This document shows positions 42,561-56,408 of a stretch of DNA of 64,000 nucleotides, piece after piece (the first letter of the stretch is position 1; each line of letters starts with the position of its first letter). The DNA lies in contig NC_088101.1 of assembly GCF_036370855.1 (NCBI RefSeq), positions 69,191,559 to 69,255,558 of the forward strand. Direction: 5' to 3'. Under the pieces are notes generated by a model. That model was given only the letters and a program-made list of their open reading frames with translations, did no database searches and had not been told where the DNA came from. The translations under genes and the position numbers were made by a program. The stretch is from Dromaius novaehollandiae. Its lineage: Eukaryota > Chordata > Aves > Casuariiformes > Dromaiidae.

Positions 42561-45500
42561 GGCTCATCTGCAGTACTGTTAGACGACCCTTTAGTAAGTT
42601 AGAAAAGCTAATTAGTAAGGTATGTTAATATGTTAATAATTAGTAAGATATCTGATTATTTCTGGTATATTAAGAGAAAAATATTTTGATAGTGAGTAAT
42701 CCAGGTGAAAAGTAATATTAAGAGAAAGAAAAGTGATAATTTGGCGATTTGGATATTACTGTTCCAGAGGTGTAATTTCCTAACACATTTAGACCTGAAA
42801 ATTGTTTGTCGTTCCAGTACCTATTACTGACTCATCTGACATAATGGAGATCTTACTGCATCCTCTGTTACAAGTTGCTGTATATGTGATTCCATAGATT
42901 GTTAAACTTTTACACCTACTCCAGAATTCAGTTTCTTCAAAAATACATGATAATGCACGATTATAATGATATTCCCAGTTTGAATCAGCATGTTGCAGAC
43001 ACTTACTGCAACACACTGCCTGTCACTGAAGCTGAGTTATGATTAATATCTAAGCTTCTTTTTCTCATTACCATGTAGAATGCCCGAAACAGCATTTGGG
43101 CACTAAAACCAAAGGGTTTTTTTAATATTCTCTTTTCAGAGACAATCCAATGCAAGTTAAAACTAAAAAGTCTGCCATCCACAACTTTAAAAACAAATAT
43201 AGTTAGTCTTGGGGCCTGTAAGATTAATAAGTATGAAGATAACACTTTCACTGAATATCTTTCATGCTATAAAAACTATAATGCCTCAATTTTTATTAGC
43301 TGTATTAACTGTTAGTGACAACAAGTAGGTTTTTCAAAGGAAATTTGGGGAGAATGTTCCTTTCTTATTTAGTTTTCATTCCTACAGCTTATTTTGTGAT
43401 TATTATTATTTTTAACTCACAGAACGTGCTCAGATACTGTGTTAATGAGGATTTTTCTTTCTGGATAGTTTATTTATGCTCCTGGACTTGGCTTAAGCTG
43501 TATGCTTCTGTGGCAGAGATATTTCTTAAAGAAACAAATGCTAAATCTGCTCTTAGTATCAAATAAGTGCTCAAAGAATTCAGACTGCCTTCTCTGAACT
43601 GACTAGGAAGTGTAGCAGGGCCCTGTAGCTCAGTAATTGATGGACTCTATGAGGTCTTCCCTCCAAGAGCCTACATCACAACTTCCCCTTAAAGCAGCAT
43701 CCTGACTTCTGTGCTTTTATGTTTGACAAGCTTGCTAAACAACAAACCACAAATTCTCATGCTTTATCTTAAGATCTATCTCAGACACTGATAATTATGA
43801 GAGATTTTTGAAATGTTGGCAATCTTTTGGAGATTGAATTGCTTTTAGCTAGAGTTCCTTCTGCCCTTTTTAAAATGTTTTGCAAGGTCATGAATCCAGC
43901 TACCTATTGTTGATCAGGTTATTTTTGTATATTTTCTAGTTTGTGACCAATTCTGTTCAACAAATATGTTGCCACTGTATTGCTAATTGAATAGTGAAAT
44001 ACAGCCATCATCTGCCACCTATTCTACATTTGAATTATGTAATGTTTGGCTAAAACTGGGTGTTGGAAGAAGGTTAATAAGTAGATGAGTGTGATCAACC
44101 GGTAGGAAGCCGCTGAAGGACTCGGAGAAATTTTCTGAGCAAGAAAATACACATTATAGTCTGGCAAATGTACTTGGAATGGTACTACATACCTTGCTGC
44201 TGTTTGATGTTCAGGGAATGATATTAGCAAATACTCTTCTTTTCAACCATTGTGGTTTTTGGCATTGTCTAGTCTAGACTATTTTCCTTGTGATTTTTCA
44301 GCTTTGGTGATTTTAGCCTAATTAGAGTATTAGGGCCAATAAGGCTGCATGTTTCTTCTGTTGTTGTAAACATGAACATACAAGCCTTCCAAGAACAGGT
44401 CTTTCTGAATGTGATTAAAAAATAACCCCAACCAAATAAAAACCCAACTTCCAGCATATTCCATCATTCTTTGCTGTCGCTGGCAGAGTTTCATAGATAT
44501 CAGTCAGCTATCACAAAAAGCCCAGCAAGAAGGGTGTTACTTCAAGGTGAAGACTGTACATAGTTAATCATAGAAGCTTTAGAATACTGTAGTATTCTTT
44601 ATATGAAGTTACACAGTAAAAATATTCAGGAACTCATGATAATACCAACTTATAAAATTGTGCTACTATCGGATCACATGTGCAAAGTCCATATAGCCTT
44701 CCAAATATTTCTAGTATAAGGTGGGAGTTTTGATTCATAAAATCCAGCATAGAAGTTAACTACTTAAACTGCTCCATCTCTGTCAGTTGTCTAAGATAAA
44801 AAGTAAACATTTCCTCATATCCATAAGTTACTATTTTTCCTCTGAGCATGATTGATTTAGATGATTTAGATCAGAGAGCAAGAACTGGTAGTTAAGCTCT
44901 GTATGACACAACACAGTGCCATGCAGAAACACTTGCGAGACAGATGCTCGCTAAGGCAGCAGCAGCACAACAGCCACTATGCAGTGTGACAGCAGACTGA
45001 AACAGCTCTGATTTGAAGCAGCTTTTTAATTTTAAAAGATACAGTGCTATAAAGCTAGCACAAGCTTGTGGTCTCCTCTTTTTCTGATTTGTTGATCATC
45101 TTTGTCGATATATCAGGATCCACCTGGCCAGTCAGCCTTTGCACCTTAGCCCGTCAGTTAGTGCCACGGGAGAATGAAGGCCTGATAAATCTGAACAGCT
45201 GAAGTTGGGCTTATGAGCCTGATCGCTGGTTTACTACAGATTTGCCAGACTTTCAAGGCTATTGCACAAGTTGCTTTTGGCTGTTAAACTTGTTTCCTAG
45301 CTGGATTGACATCCTACTTGCTCAATTCTGATGCTTGGTTCTTATTCTGACTGTGGCACAGTTCCTGACAATATTTACTGCACAGACCTTTGACTTCGTG
45401 GAATCAATTTCTTCCCTGTTTCCTGACCTTACCTGCCCTGGTCATGGTAACAACTTCCCATCCCCATTTCTGATTCCATTTTGTCTGACAGATTGTGCCT

Positions 45501-46383
45501 AATAGTATTAAATGCGTACGCATGCCATTTAAAAAGTAATTTATTCTGTAAACTCTTCTTCTATTTCTCCTGTTGAAATAGGATTGAGAAGATGAAGTGA
45601 TATAATAGATTTTAAAGATTACAAACCTGTAATTTCATTTCTGATTCAACAGTTCAGTCACAACCTCTTTCCATAAAAAAGTGTCAAATGCAGGAGGTAG
45701 TTTAGGTCAGGTCATTCCTAATGAGTGAGTGGCACTCTTTTCTTCTCAGAGTTGTCACTCATAAAACAAACAATCTCTGTCAGGTAGTGTGCAGAAAAAG
45801 CCCCAGAGTCAACTCCATGAAGAAATAATTGCCTTTGCTAGAGACTGGTTGTTACTTTTGTGACAGAACCAAGATACCTGATGTGACAAGGCAATGTGGT
45901 GACTAATCGTGTGCCTTCAGGCTCTTATGAAAAAGGAATAACATGGAAGATAATGAAACCTAGTTAACCAACTTTTATGATAATTAGGTAGCTAATTTTT
46001 TCACTCTACCATGCAGTAGCCCTAGCTGCTTGAATCAAGATCTAGTAAGGACCGCTTGGTATAAGCTGGGAAAAGGTTATGCATGTCCCCTCTTGCCCAT
46101 CACTTTCTGCTTTATATGCTGCCTCGCCCAAGATAAAAGAATATGAAAGTCCTGATATGGCCTCCAAAGTATTATAACCTTAGTGTGAGGGAAATGGAAA
46201 GAGGCAGACTGTCTTCTGTCACCTGCCTCTGCTCCTGACATACCCGAAAGCCAGCCTGAAGCTGAAAGTAGGGATCCTCTGCCCATACTACTAAAGGTGA
46301 GGAAAGTTTGGTGTAGAAATGTTGGGAAGTTGCCAGTGGCTGAGGAAATCTGCTTTTGTGCTAACCCATTCAGCCAGAGTGAA

Positions 46384-46406
46384 GAATGAGATAGATTATC
46401 TCATTC
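46384..46406. repeat. Perfect 10-bp inverted repeat, 3-bp spacer
   Basis: GAATGAGATA, GAT, TATCTCATTC. The centre contains AGATTATC, with GATA-like half-sites on both strands (AGATA/TATCT). It may be a dyad binding site. Confidence 0.8.
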
Positions 46407-47654
46407 ACATAACCCTTTTTTCTCCTCTAAACGTGTTTTCAGAAATTGGAAACTTCCTCTAGTGCCTTCCTAGCTCTGGTTTCCTAGGTTTTCCAACAGT
46501 TTCCTGGCTTCCTGCCCCTTGCTCCTACCAGGGTCTGTGTCCCGACTTGGAATTATTGTTATGGATCCTCGGCATTTCTTGAGTTGATATCTGCCCTTAG
46601 CTTGCTGAAACTAGCCTAGGCTTTCAGTGCTTGGTCACTCAATTAAATGACTCAGTGGATGATGTACTATTCAACTCTACTGCTATAATAATTAAAAGGA
46701 ATGAAGGGCCAGCTGACTTGAAAAGAAAAAGAAAACAGTTTATTAAAGGAAAAAGATATTTTAGTGAAGGAAGAAGTAAAATAGGAATTGTATTGCAGAA
46801 AATAGAAGAAGAGATAAGTAAAAGGGCAAATAAAATCCACAGAAACACCCATTGCTGTGCAACGTCCTACAGCCCCCTCCCAAAATTCTCACGTAGGAAA
46901 ATGAGGATATATTTATTCTGTATGACTGCTGTAAAGACAGGCATCACATAGGGTGCCATGAATCTCAGGTAGTTCAAACACTGGCATTTCCAAGAGCAAA
47001 GGAGACAAGAGTTGAAACTGGTAATTTAGAATCAAGTTTAAGTCTTAATGACAAAAAAGGCAGGAAGCTTATCTAAATCATCTGACAGAGAATCATGTCT
47101 ATGAGGCTTCTTTCTAGTGACTCTCAAAAATGAAAAGCATATTAATCTAGCCCGTGACCTGATAATTCCTCATCTTTTCTATCTCCCGTGGAAATATAAA
47201 CATTCATAGGTGTTAACAAACTGCATCTTTCAGATCTCAAAAGCAGTAAGCAATGACACATTTAGTACTAATTACAGCCAATTTTAGCTTTAACTTATTT
47301 AAAAATGAAAGTTTCTAGTTGTTATGGTTATAGAAAAGATCATGAAAAGTATGAAAATGTGATTTTTGTTCACACTAAGGACTGCAAATCAAAACAAAAA
47401 TGAGTTTCAGGCTTATGGTATTTCAAACAATCTCATGCTTTGTTGGTGGGAGAAGGGAATTAACCTCATTATATTTGAAAGGTCAGAAAGGCAATCCCTA
47501 GCACTAAGTTCTTAATAGATAGTACTAGTCATTTGACATTTGGCATTAGTTTATAAATAAGCACACAGGGGACGGAATCACATATTCCAGAATTTACCTT
47601 TCTATTCTGAAGATCCTAACACTCTTCTGAAACATATAAAAATAAAATTAATAT

Positions 47655-47710
47655 ATAATCTTCTAAGGCCAGAAAGGGTCATTTGGTTGTGAATTTGATG
47701 CAGTAGGATA
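47655..47710 (-). mobile_element. Possible CR1 3'-end remnant
   Basis: 'CTAAGGCCAGAAAGGGTCATTTGG' resembles, on the reverse strand, the 3' end of sauropsid CR1 copies (AAGGCCAGAAGGGACCATT-type). It is only about 55 bp long and diverged. Confidence 0.4.
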
Positions 47711-49435
47711 AGCAAACTGATGGGAATCTGTAATATGTATAATATATAATAGAGGAGTGAGGTATTTAAAATTGGAAGACTGAGAGATACAGCTATGTAA
47801 GTACAAGAATTTATACCTAATCAGTACAGTGTCCTGTCATTATAATAACTTCAATTCTGGAACACAGTGACCAAAAATCTTCAGTCAAATTCCACTGTGG
47901 TGAGGTACATGTTTTTTATTATGGAAACAAAAATAATCATCTACTATCATTGAACTGACTTGATCTGCAGCAGTTAGAATCCTACAGCGAAGGAACAAAA
48001 TAATTATGAGAGATAATTTTGGCTTTTAGCCTGGTCTAGTGGATCAGATTGAGAGGATGGGAAAGCTGATGACAGCAGCTAAGAGACAGAAGCGTGCCTT
48101 ATACATTGAATAATAAATAACAATACAATTTGAGACAGTGCTGTATGCTCTACTTTAGTCATTAATTAATCAAGTGACATGTACATATGAGAGGCTGATG
48201 AAAAAAACCAAGCAAGCAGGTTCTGCTTCAGCATGCAGATAACATGCAGCTTTATAACTGCATTTCCATCTCGTGATGAAAGAAGATCATTATGTTATTC
48301 TCTTTCTCGGGGATCTGTGGCACAAATAAAGGCATTTTGGCTGTAAATCCAGATGACATTGGGTCAGCTAACTAGATGGTAAGGCACTGTATATTCCTGC
48401 TTCTTTCACTGAAGATGTATATTTGCCCTTAGCTGACCTAGGTCATTGGCTGTAAGCTTGACTTCAGTAACTTCTTGGACGTTAAGCTGCAAGTGCACCT
48501 TTTGTCGGATGCTCAGCCACTGTGATTATTTCTTTCATCAACCATATGACAATGTGAGCCAACGTCTGAAACCTCTCCAAAAACTAAGGCTTGTTAGTTT
48601 AGCGGCCTGCTTCTTAAAACAGTTGTCTCTTTTCTATAAGCTTGTTAAGTATATGTTTCTTCTGTGCAAGACTGCTATTTATGTCCAAACTTCCAGTAAC
48701 AGCCAATGGAATCATGTCATTATTAACCCTGAAAGTCTGAAACTGGCCTTCCTGCACTTCCTCAATATGTAAAATTATACACAGTAATTACTGGGTCTTC
48801 TTGCTTGTTTACTGAGCTGTCAAATATCTATCAAGATAGGTGCTCCTTCACTTAAAGATTTAAAAACCTGCATCTATTTTAGTCAACACATGGTGTTTTA
48901 CTAGACTTACTATGCAGGTTTGAAGTGAGGCTTGTATTCTAAGGGACAGACAGCTTGAGGTTTTGGCCCAAGAGATGGTAAGACTGTGTCACGCAAATGT
49001 AGGGAGAAAATACATAGTAAACTTGAAGGAAGAGTTAAAATTAGTGGATGCAGTAATTTGAAACAGAATTGATGCAGAGAGCTGGTCTTCAAGGACTTCA
49101 GAGAAGAGATTTCCATGACAACAGAACACTTAGGTATTCAAATTAAGAAACAAAGCATCTTAAAAACAATCAGGAAATATACCTCTAGTTCACAGAATAA
49201 AACCCAAACAATTTAGAAGTACTAGTTCTGTAGAAGAAATGTGGATGCGGCTCTGAGACAACAGGGCCATTGCTGGGCAAATTCCCTTCTGACTTGTATC
49301 AGTACCACTCTCTTAATCATTGAGTCATTGAGATACCTATGGACATTAGATACCGCAATATCTATACTATTGCTGTGACAGGATCAAAAAGCCCCAGACC
49401 TTCTTCAGTGTATAACAGCTAAAATAAAGATCTTG

Positions 49436-49670
49436 GATGATGGAGATTCTACAAACGTCTTCAGAAGTCTGTTCTATCCTTTTGACAACCATAGAAATTA
49501 GAAAATTTCCCCTGAATTTTAGCTACTTTTTGCTGCAAACTAAGGCATTTTTTCCTGTGATCCTCTACCACTGGCCATGGAGAACAATTGGTTACTGTCT
49601 TCTTTGTAACAGTCATTTAACTATGAGAGACTATTATCAAGTCCTGAGAGTTTTCAGAACATTATAGAAG
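49436..49670 (-). mobile_element. CR1-type LINE fragment (ancient)
   Basis: The segment follows the reverse-complement CR1 pattern: 'GATGGAGATTCTACAA', 'GTCTGTTCTATCC', a long T/C-rich middle, 'CATGGAGAACAATTGGTTACTGTCTTCTTTG' (in pieces), then 'TATCAAGTCCTGAGAG'. It is well diverged. It lies 265 bp from another minus-strand CR1 fragment, so the two may be separate insertions or parts of one interrupted copy. The 76-codon frame on the plus strand is not a gene. Confidence 0.6.
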
Positions 49671-49934
49671 GAAATTATGTTTATTATAGTGGCTCTTGTT
49701 ATTATAGATACTATGTTACATAATCTCAGCAATAAATATTGTAGCCCTCTGCTGTGACCCATGCTGTACTAGGAATTTGGTAATTTGTTCAAGAGCTTAA
49801 TACTCGTTAAGAAGAGGAAAACAAATACATGATTTATGATCATACACCTCTTTGTTGTCATAGACATCATATCACATAATTCATAGACTTATCAAGCTTC
49901 ACTTAAAAACATTTATTTTGCCTGGCTTCCTATT

Positions 49935-50200
49935 CATTTTGGAAGGCTGTTCCAGTGCTTGAATTCTTTAATGATTCGCAACTTTTTTTTAATATACAAC
50001 CTAAATTTATTTATTATAGATTATACCATTTGTTCTGGTGCCCACATTAGCCTTTAGCAGAAATAGTTTTTCCTCTTGCTGCTATTTACCTGTCTGATGT
50101 ATTTATATAGCATTCATATCCTCTTTTGGCCTTTTCATATGAAGCTGAACAAGCTTTTTTAGTCTACCCATATATACTGGGCTCTTCATGCAAAAAAGAG
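49935..50200 (-). mobile_element. CR1-type LINE fragment (ancient)
   Basis: Phrases typical of the reverse complement of CR1 3' regions occur in the right order. These are 'GGAAGGCTGTTCCAGTGCTTGA', then 'AATATACAACCTAAATTTATT', then a 'TGATGTATTTATATAGCA' block, then 'GAAGCTGAACAAGC'. Forward CR1 therefore lies on the minus strand. The copy is diverged, 5'-truncated and noncoding. Confidence 0.65.
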
Positions 50201-53200
50201 TATCGTTGCCATTGAAAGGAGAATTTGACCTCATGTCTCTGTGTTTAGATATATTAACAAAACATATTCCATAACTGAATATTCCATATTTCCATAATTG
50301 AATCATTAGTTACATACATTTAATAATTATATTCCCTAGAGGAAAAACTGTAGGAACAAAAATGCTAGAAAACATTCTGAAATATGCTAACTTTATCTCG
50401 TTAGTGACTGCTTAATACTCTACGAATTGGCCTTTGAAATACCTAGGACTCCCTAGACTTTTGTTCTTAAAACCCTACAGTCTGACAGCTCCTTGGATCT
50501 GGAGTTGAGAAATGGAAAATATGAAGCACTGCATTCAGTTACATCCAGCAGCTGGCTGTACACAGCACTACTATTTTCTGATCTCCACTAGCTGAGCATA
50601 AAAGCCATTATCTTTTCAGCTGTTATTCAGATTTTCCTAAGAAATGATGCGTGAGGTAAATAGGAAAGGGAAATGGAAAATGTTGGGAAGGGAGAGGGAG
50701 GAGCAGAATGGGAGAAGGGCTTACTGAAGCAGAGTGCTGCAGTCACTGGTGAGAATAGAGGGCAAAAAGCTATGGGAAGCCAACATACACTGAATGCAAA
50801 CCTGCCAGAGAAAGGGCTGAGAAATCATGTTGCCACAAACTGGCTCAATTTGAGCAATGTCCTACATCAGGGTCAATTCAGAGTTTTTGGTTGCTGTTTT
50901 TTGTTTGGATTTTTTCTGCTATTTTGAGCATAGTGCAGATCACTATGAGCACTAGATCTCATTTCACCTGAGATCTTAAAGCCTACGATCTATTTTAAAT
51001 AAAAAGACATTTTTTTCCCCAGGAACATAGGTTTGCTACAGCATAATTAGCCAATATTTTCCTTCAACCTAAACTTGTCTAATGTACTGTTTTTCAGCTG
51101 GGCGTCCTCTAAAGTTGGCTACCTTTCAGCAGCAGGTGAAGCTGCTCCCAGTATGCTTTTATTTTTAAAATGTTTTGTGATCTGCCAGGCTAAGAATGAG
51201 GTGCTTGAAAATCGCAATGCTGATATTTTCCCTGAAGTTCGTTTAACTGATATTGACTCAGGTTTACTAATGAAATAACTTCAGTGACAGCCTAATAACG
51301 ACAACAAACAATTTAATAGCAAATTACAATAAGTGATACAGATTATGCCAATAAAGTCTTTGAGCAGCACATCAGACTGGTGTTTAATATTACATGTGTT
51401 TTTTAAAATATAATCTTGCATTAGTTTGTAATGATTTTCTTCTAAATATCTGCAGTCTGGATATTACAAACTATGAATTACAGCTAAAACATAAGATATA
51501 AAATAGAAGACACACAAATCAAAAGTCAAGTATATAAATACTGCCACTCAACAACAGAGCAACTCCAATCACCTACAGCATACTGAAGTAAAGCCAACAC
51601 TGATACAGCAGCAGAAAAAATGCCGGAGTTCAGGGTCTGAAAGAACTGAATACTTATTTAGCATTGACACTGAGTGAGGGGTGGTCCCCTACTTCACTGC
51701 ATTTCCTCTTAAAAGCCCCAACAAAGAAGTCAGTCCATGTCTTGACTGATTTACATCTGCAGACAATGTTTAAGTTGGAGACCTGTTAAATAGTTGTTTT
51801 CTCTTCTCCTTTTGGTTACTACATATCAATTTTGACTTGTTCATTCATTTATGGTAAGTGGAATCTCTTCTGACCGCCTGGACAACTTATTACAAAATTT
51901 TAATTAAAAAAAATAGTTGCAAGGGAAGTAAGCTCTCACCCTTTCCTCTCACCCTCTGCTCTCTTTTAAACAACGAAGTATGATAATACCAAAGACCAAT
52001 TTTTTCTCACATTGCAGGGCTGGCCTTCACCGTTTATTGCTATTCCTTTCTATGCAAGAGTATTGATAGACAATAAAATGCACAATATTCTTTTAAAGAA
52101 GTATCATAGTTGAGATTTAGTAGGCACAAAAAGCAGAGGTTACTTTCTGGGAGCACTGAAACTCCCTAAAACTTTGGGTACTAACAGGAAATCTTGAATA
52201 TGGAAGCTCTACTGTCTTAGGGGCATGTAACTTGTTAATATGTGTGTCACCTTTCCTACTCCTACAATCTCATTTTGCATTTTTTGATTCCCACATATCC
52301 ACCCTAAGACGCCAGCAGTTGGAGGACCCTCATACCTGCAGCAGACTACTCATTTGGATCAAACACTTGCATCACAGACATTAAAATATTTGAGTATGGG
52401 TAAAGTATAGTTAAGGTTTTCTGATTAAAAGTACAAATACAATGTTTTTCTTGGTTGCATCCTTATACAATATGACTTAAAATTAAAAAAAAACACTTCT
52501 GAAAGTAAAAATACTCTTAGAAATTTATTGTATGATGAAGAACAGTTTTCCTTTCTCATGCCTGAATAACTGAAAACTAGCAAAATGCAATTTTATCACT
52601 TTTTGGAGGAGGAAAAATATCCTAGAAGTAAGTGACAGACTCACTTAGGTGGGTTTTTTTTTCCCTCTGTGGAAAAATTATAAGTGACATGGAGTATAAG
52701 CTTAATGCCAAATTCTCCTGGGTATCAAGAAAGCCCCCGTCCAGAGGGAAATCCTCCAACAGAGGAAAGAAATGCTGGAAAAATGGCTTCTCTGGAGACC
52801 TAAGAGTAAAGGTAGTCAGGCTAAATCATTTGAGCTTAAGCTGGAGAGAGAGCAGAAGAGACTGGAAGGACTGAATCCTTGGATATTCCTACACAGTTTC
52901 AGAGCCAGTGCCTTTTCTCATCCACACACATAGGTAGGAAAAAAATGAGGTTCTCTCTGATAGGCTAGTACTACCATTAGAAATCATGATGAATATTTTT
53001 ATTCATCACAGATGATTTATTTTCTCCTTTGCATGAAAATGCCTCCTTGATCATTGGTCTAGCTTTGTGATTTACCTATTAATTTTATATATTATGTATT
53101 TTAAATAGGTGTGAAAATCTGAGCTTGATATGGAGACACTGAGTCTTTCCAATTAGTTTAAATTTGAGGGTAACAGAAATATGCCAATTCAGCTGCTAAG

Positions 53201-53604
53201 AAAAGAAATCAGCTGGAAAACACATCAACTATTTCAAGAAGAAGAAATTAAAATTTTATCTTAGGTGACTGGGAGAAGCATTTAGACATACATGCACCTT
53301 TTAAAAATATGAGAAAAGTGGTATTAAAATATAGCTCCAAGACGAGCATTTGAAATATATAATTCCTTTATTACATTCTCATTTATTTTTTAAAGGTAGA
53401 AACTAGAATGAAACTCTGTATTCATAGAAAATTTAATTGTATAGAAATGATGAAATGACAGCTGATGACAATTTTTACTGAATGTTAAATAGGGCAGATA
53501 CATGGACTTCACATGCTAATGGAGGAAAATGAATCAGGTTTAGAAAACAATAAAGAATTTATTTAAGTTTAAGAGGCAACTGGAAAAAACTCAGTTTCTG
53601 AGGT

Positions 53605-53636
53605 GTGTATATATATGTATATATTTACATATAGCA
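53605..53636. repeat. (TG/TA)n microsatellite
   Basis: GTGTGTATATATATGTATATAT-type tract followed by TTACATATAG. Low complexity, no gene. Confidence 0.8.
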
Positions 53637-54627
53637 TCAAAATTACAAATATTTAATGTTAATGTTTGTCAATTACTGCTAATGTTTTTTCCTAATTTAG
53701 AGTCAGATAAAATTAAATTAGATATGCAATAGCTGAAAATCTGCATAGTTCTATTATTGCTATAGTTCTTATGAAGTCAGGAATTCATATTTATCTATAT
53801 CTACTGAGCATCTGTCCTGTTACATTTAAATAGGTTTTCCATTTTCATGTACTGCATCCTTTATTCAGAAGTAAATAGTAAATAATAGGCTAACATTTGG
53901 ATCTCTGGTGGTGGTGGTGAAACATGAAAATATATATCTACAGGGCAAGACAAAAACTAATAGGATTAAACAGCCAAGAAATATGAACAGTTCAAAAAGA
54001 AGTTTGGGAAAGACTCCGATTTCTTCCAACAGAAGTGCCATAAATGAGAAATGTGGCTCGCTGTTCCTGGGGCTCTAATTATAACATCACAGTATTGCAA
54101 GATGAATCTGATGACAAATGGGAGCAACATTTTATTTGTAGGTTGGGCACTTAGTGATAATTAGCCACAGTTTAGTTATTGTTGGGAAACTGGCTACCCA
54201 TTGAAGAGCACACTGCACATCTAAGGAAGAGAAGAATTGATAATAAGAGGCCTATTGCCATAAGGAATTAGTTGACAGTAGTTGGAGCCAAAGAAGCTTT
54301 AAAAAAAGGTTACCATAACAGTAGCTGTGAAGACAGTCCTAAAGTCTTTCAGTACTAATTAAAATCAGTTGTGTGAGAACAGAAAGGAAAAAGTTGGCAA
54401 AGCCAACTGATCAAATAATTTCAAGCAAGGCCCATCAAGAACAGGAGACAAAGTGCAGGTGGGTGGAAACAAAGACAAGAAGCAGAAAAATAAAGGAGAT
54501 GAGCTTGGGAGAACCATGTAGATTTATGGAGACTGCTTATTTTATTTTGGTCACTTTTTTCTTCCCATTGCCTCAGACACAATTGATCACAGCCGTGACT
54601 CATGCTACCTTATCTGAACAAACCTGG

Positions 54628-54715
54628 TCGACATTCTGGCGCGGACACTGTGCGTTGTGCTGCGCACCCGTAATTCTTGCTACGACACAAGATGAATATC
54701 TAGCTTAACTGACAA
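54628..54715. other. Small CpG-dense patch
   Basis: About nine CpGs occur within roughly 90 bp in surroundings almost free of CpG. A GTGCG...CGCAC inverted repeat is present. It lies 1.3 kb upstream of the KCNIP4 island. It may be a regulatory site protected from methylation or a young insertion. No gene is recognised. Confidence 0.45.
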
Positions 54716-56320
54716 CTGCGAAGGTATTTTGATGTATTACTATCCTTCTTTTCTTAGCTCACTCTGCTGTGGCCAGCTGCCCCAGCATATTCAGAGTGTT
54801 TTCATAACTCTCAGAGTTCGGATACAACAACAGGGTACAGCAAAGTGAGCAAAGAGAAGTGACAGCCATAAATCAGATTTGCCTCACTCTGAAGCCTGTA
54901 TATACATATGTGAGAACAAGCACTCCTGCAAAATTGTGATAAATTACATTTATCGGGTAGGTAAACTTCTTCATAATGGTAAGTAATTTCAAATCCTGAT
55001 AATGAAACCAAACCCTGGTGTCTCTTCTGACTTCTTTTCATATCTCTGATGATGAAGAGACGGATTCTGGCCACCTGAGGATTCTCCTTACAGCAGGGAA
55101 ATCTCTAGACAGCATATAGCAAATACGGTAACACTGATCTCTTCCTGCCTCTTCACAGTCTTTCCTAAACCTCCAGCAACAAATGTATGTGTATCAAAAA
55201 AATCACGTGGCAAAAGCTACTCAGCACTCAATTATTCTTGGCTGCTGCTGTACTACAAAGTAGTGTCTCTGCTGCCCATTCAAGTCCTCTATTGTTCTAT
55301 CATAAGACATGACTTACATTCACATTTAAGTTTGCCCCATGTAATAAGAAGAAAACAGGAGTCTTTTCCTACACCATTTCTCAGCAAGTATGGTGTAGGA
55401 ATTGCTCCTGCATCTTTTGGGTGATGAGGACCTTTAAAATACTTGGTTCAAGAAATAACATAAAAAAAAGCCACCAAAAATAATACTTAAGGTTTTAGCC
55501 TATGAGCTTTATGTGCTTTGAAAAAAAATACTGTACTGTTTGGGGAATGTCCACAAAAGAATGTAAAGGGAGAAGAGTAACTGAGATCTCTGAAACAAGT
55601 CATTATTCGCAGAAGAATGAAAGAAATAGTAAAGAAGGCAAAAAAGTTATCGGCATAAAGTAGAATGGGGAAAGCTGCCGTAATGGAAGCATTTTCTAAG
55701 GCTATGTCGTGGTGGGCCATTATAAATTAGAAGGGCATTTTAAGTTCATTGGCCAAAGCAGTCCTGATACGCCTGGGTGGAACCTCCTTGGTTTCAGAGG
55801 AATTATATCAATTTTCTCCAGAGCTGTTCAAAGCGTCGAAGTAAATCGCTTCTCTCCCATAGTCTTTCTGCGCTCCATATGTGGTTTCCTAGAATTTCAA
55901 ATCCTCTGGTACAATTTACCATCATTTGATCCACTACAGTATTTTGTAAAAATGGACTGGGTTTGATACGCCGCGGGCTCGTTCTGCCGGAGCCGAGCCG
56001 ACGGCTGCCCGCGGCGGGTGTCGGCAGCGCCGGGGCCCCAGGAGCGATTTCGGAAGTGCGCGGGGAGCGCGCTCAGCCCTGCGCGCCCGGCCTGCGCGGA
56101 CGCTGCGCGGGTGCCGCGGGCCGTAAGCGAGCCGGGGGCCGCGCTGCGCGCTCAGGGGCCGCCTCTGTCCCGAGCGGCCGCCGGGTACGGCCCGGGGCGG
56201 AGGCGGTGCGGAAACCACCTGTCCGCGGCCGCAGAGCCGGGCCCCGCTCTGCCGGGCTCCCGCTCCGCGCTTCCCCCGCGGCAGCGCCGCCTCCGGGCTC
56301 CCCGCGCTGGGCGCTCCCCC

Positions 56321-56340
56321 GGCCCGGCCCGGCCCGGCCC
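56321..56340 (+). repeat. (GGCCC)4 short tandem repeat in promoter
   Basis: Four perfect copies of GGCCC, about 200 bp upstream of the KCNIP4 start codon. The minus strand has at least four GGG runs separated by CC, a G-quadruplex-type pattern. Length polymorphism between individuals would be plausible. Confidence 0.85.
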
Positions 56341-56408
56341 GCTCCACCCGCGCCGCGGTGCCGCGGAGGTGCCGCCGCCGAGGCGGGGCCGCGCTCCGCC
56401 CCGCTGCG

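Larger units (their letters stand above)
28536..49435. other. Gene-free AT-rich DNA with scattered old repeats
   Basis: About 21 kb holding only the small repeats and fossil elements listed separately. The longest frame is 165 codons on the minus strand (30,320-30,817). It is Ser/Cys-rich, has no domain, signal or coding-like pattern that I can recognise, and is treated as chance. Around 45,120-45,490 the sequence has a CTGAC/CTGG-rich texture that may be an eroded repeat but could not be assigned. Confidence 0.55.
50201..55965. other. Proximal upstream flank of KCNIP4
   Basis: AT-rich with short chance frames up to 111 codons, a TG/TA microsatellite at 53.6 kb, a GGT triplet run near 53,908 and the small CpG-dense patch at 54.63 kb. 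The transition to the CpG island is abrupt at about 55,966. Regulatory elements for KCNIP4 would be expected here, but none can be proved from this sequence. Confidence 0.5.

Noticed and set aside
46631..46951. 106-codon plus-strand frame, Lys/Arg-rich
   Set aside because: A-rich low-complexity DNA; frames on the opposite strand are equally open.
49437..49667. 76-codon plus-strand frame
   Set aside because: It lies on a fossil CR1 fragment and is antisense to the element's orientation.
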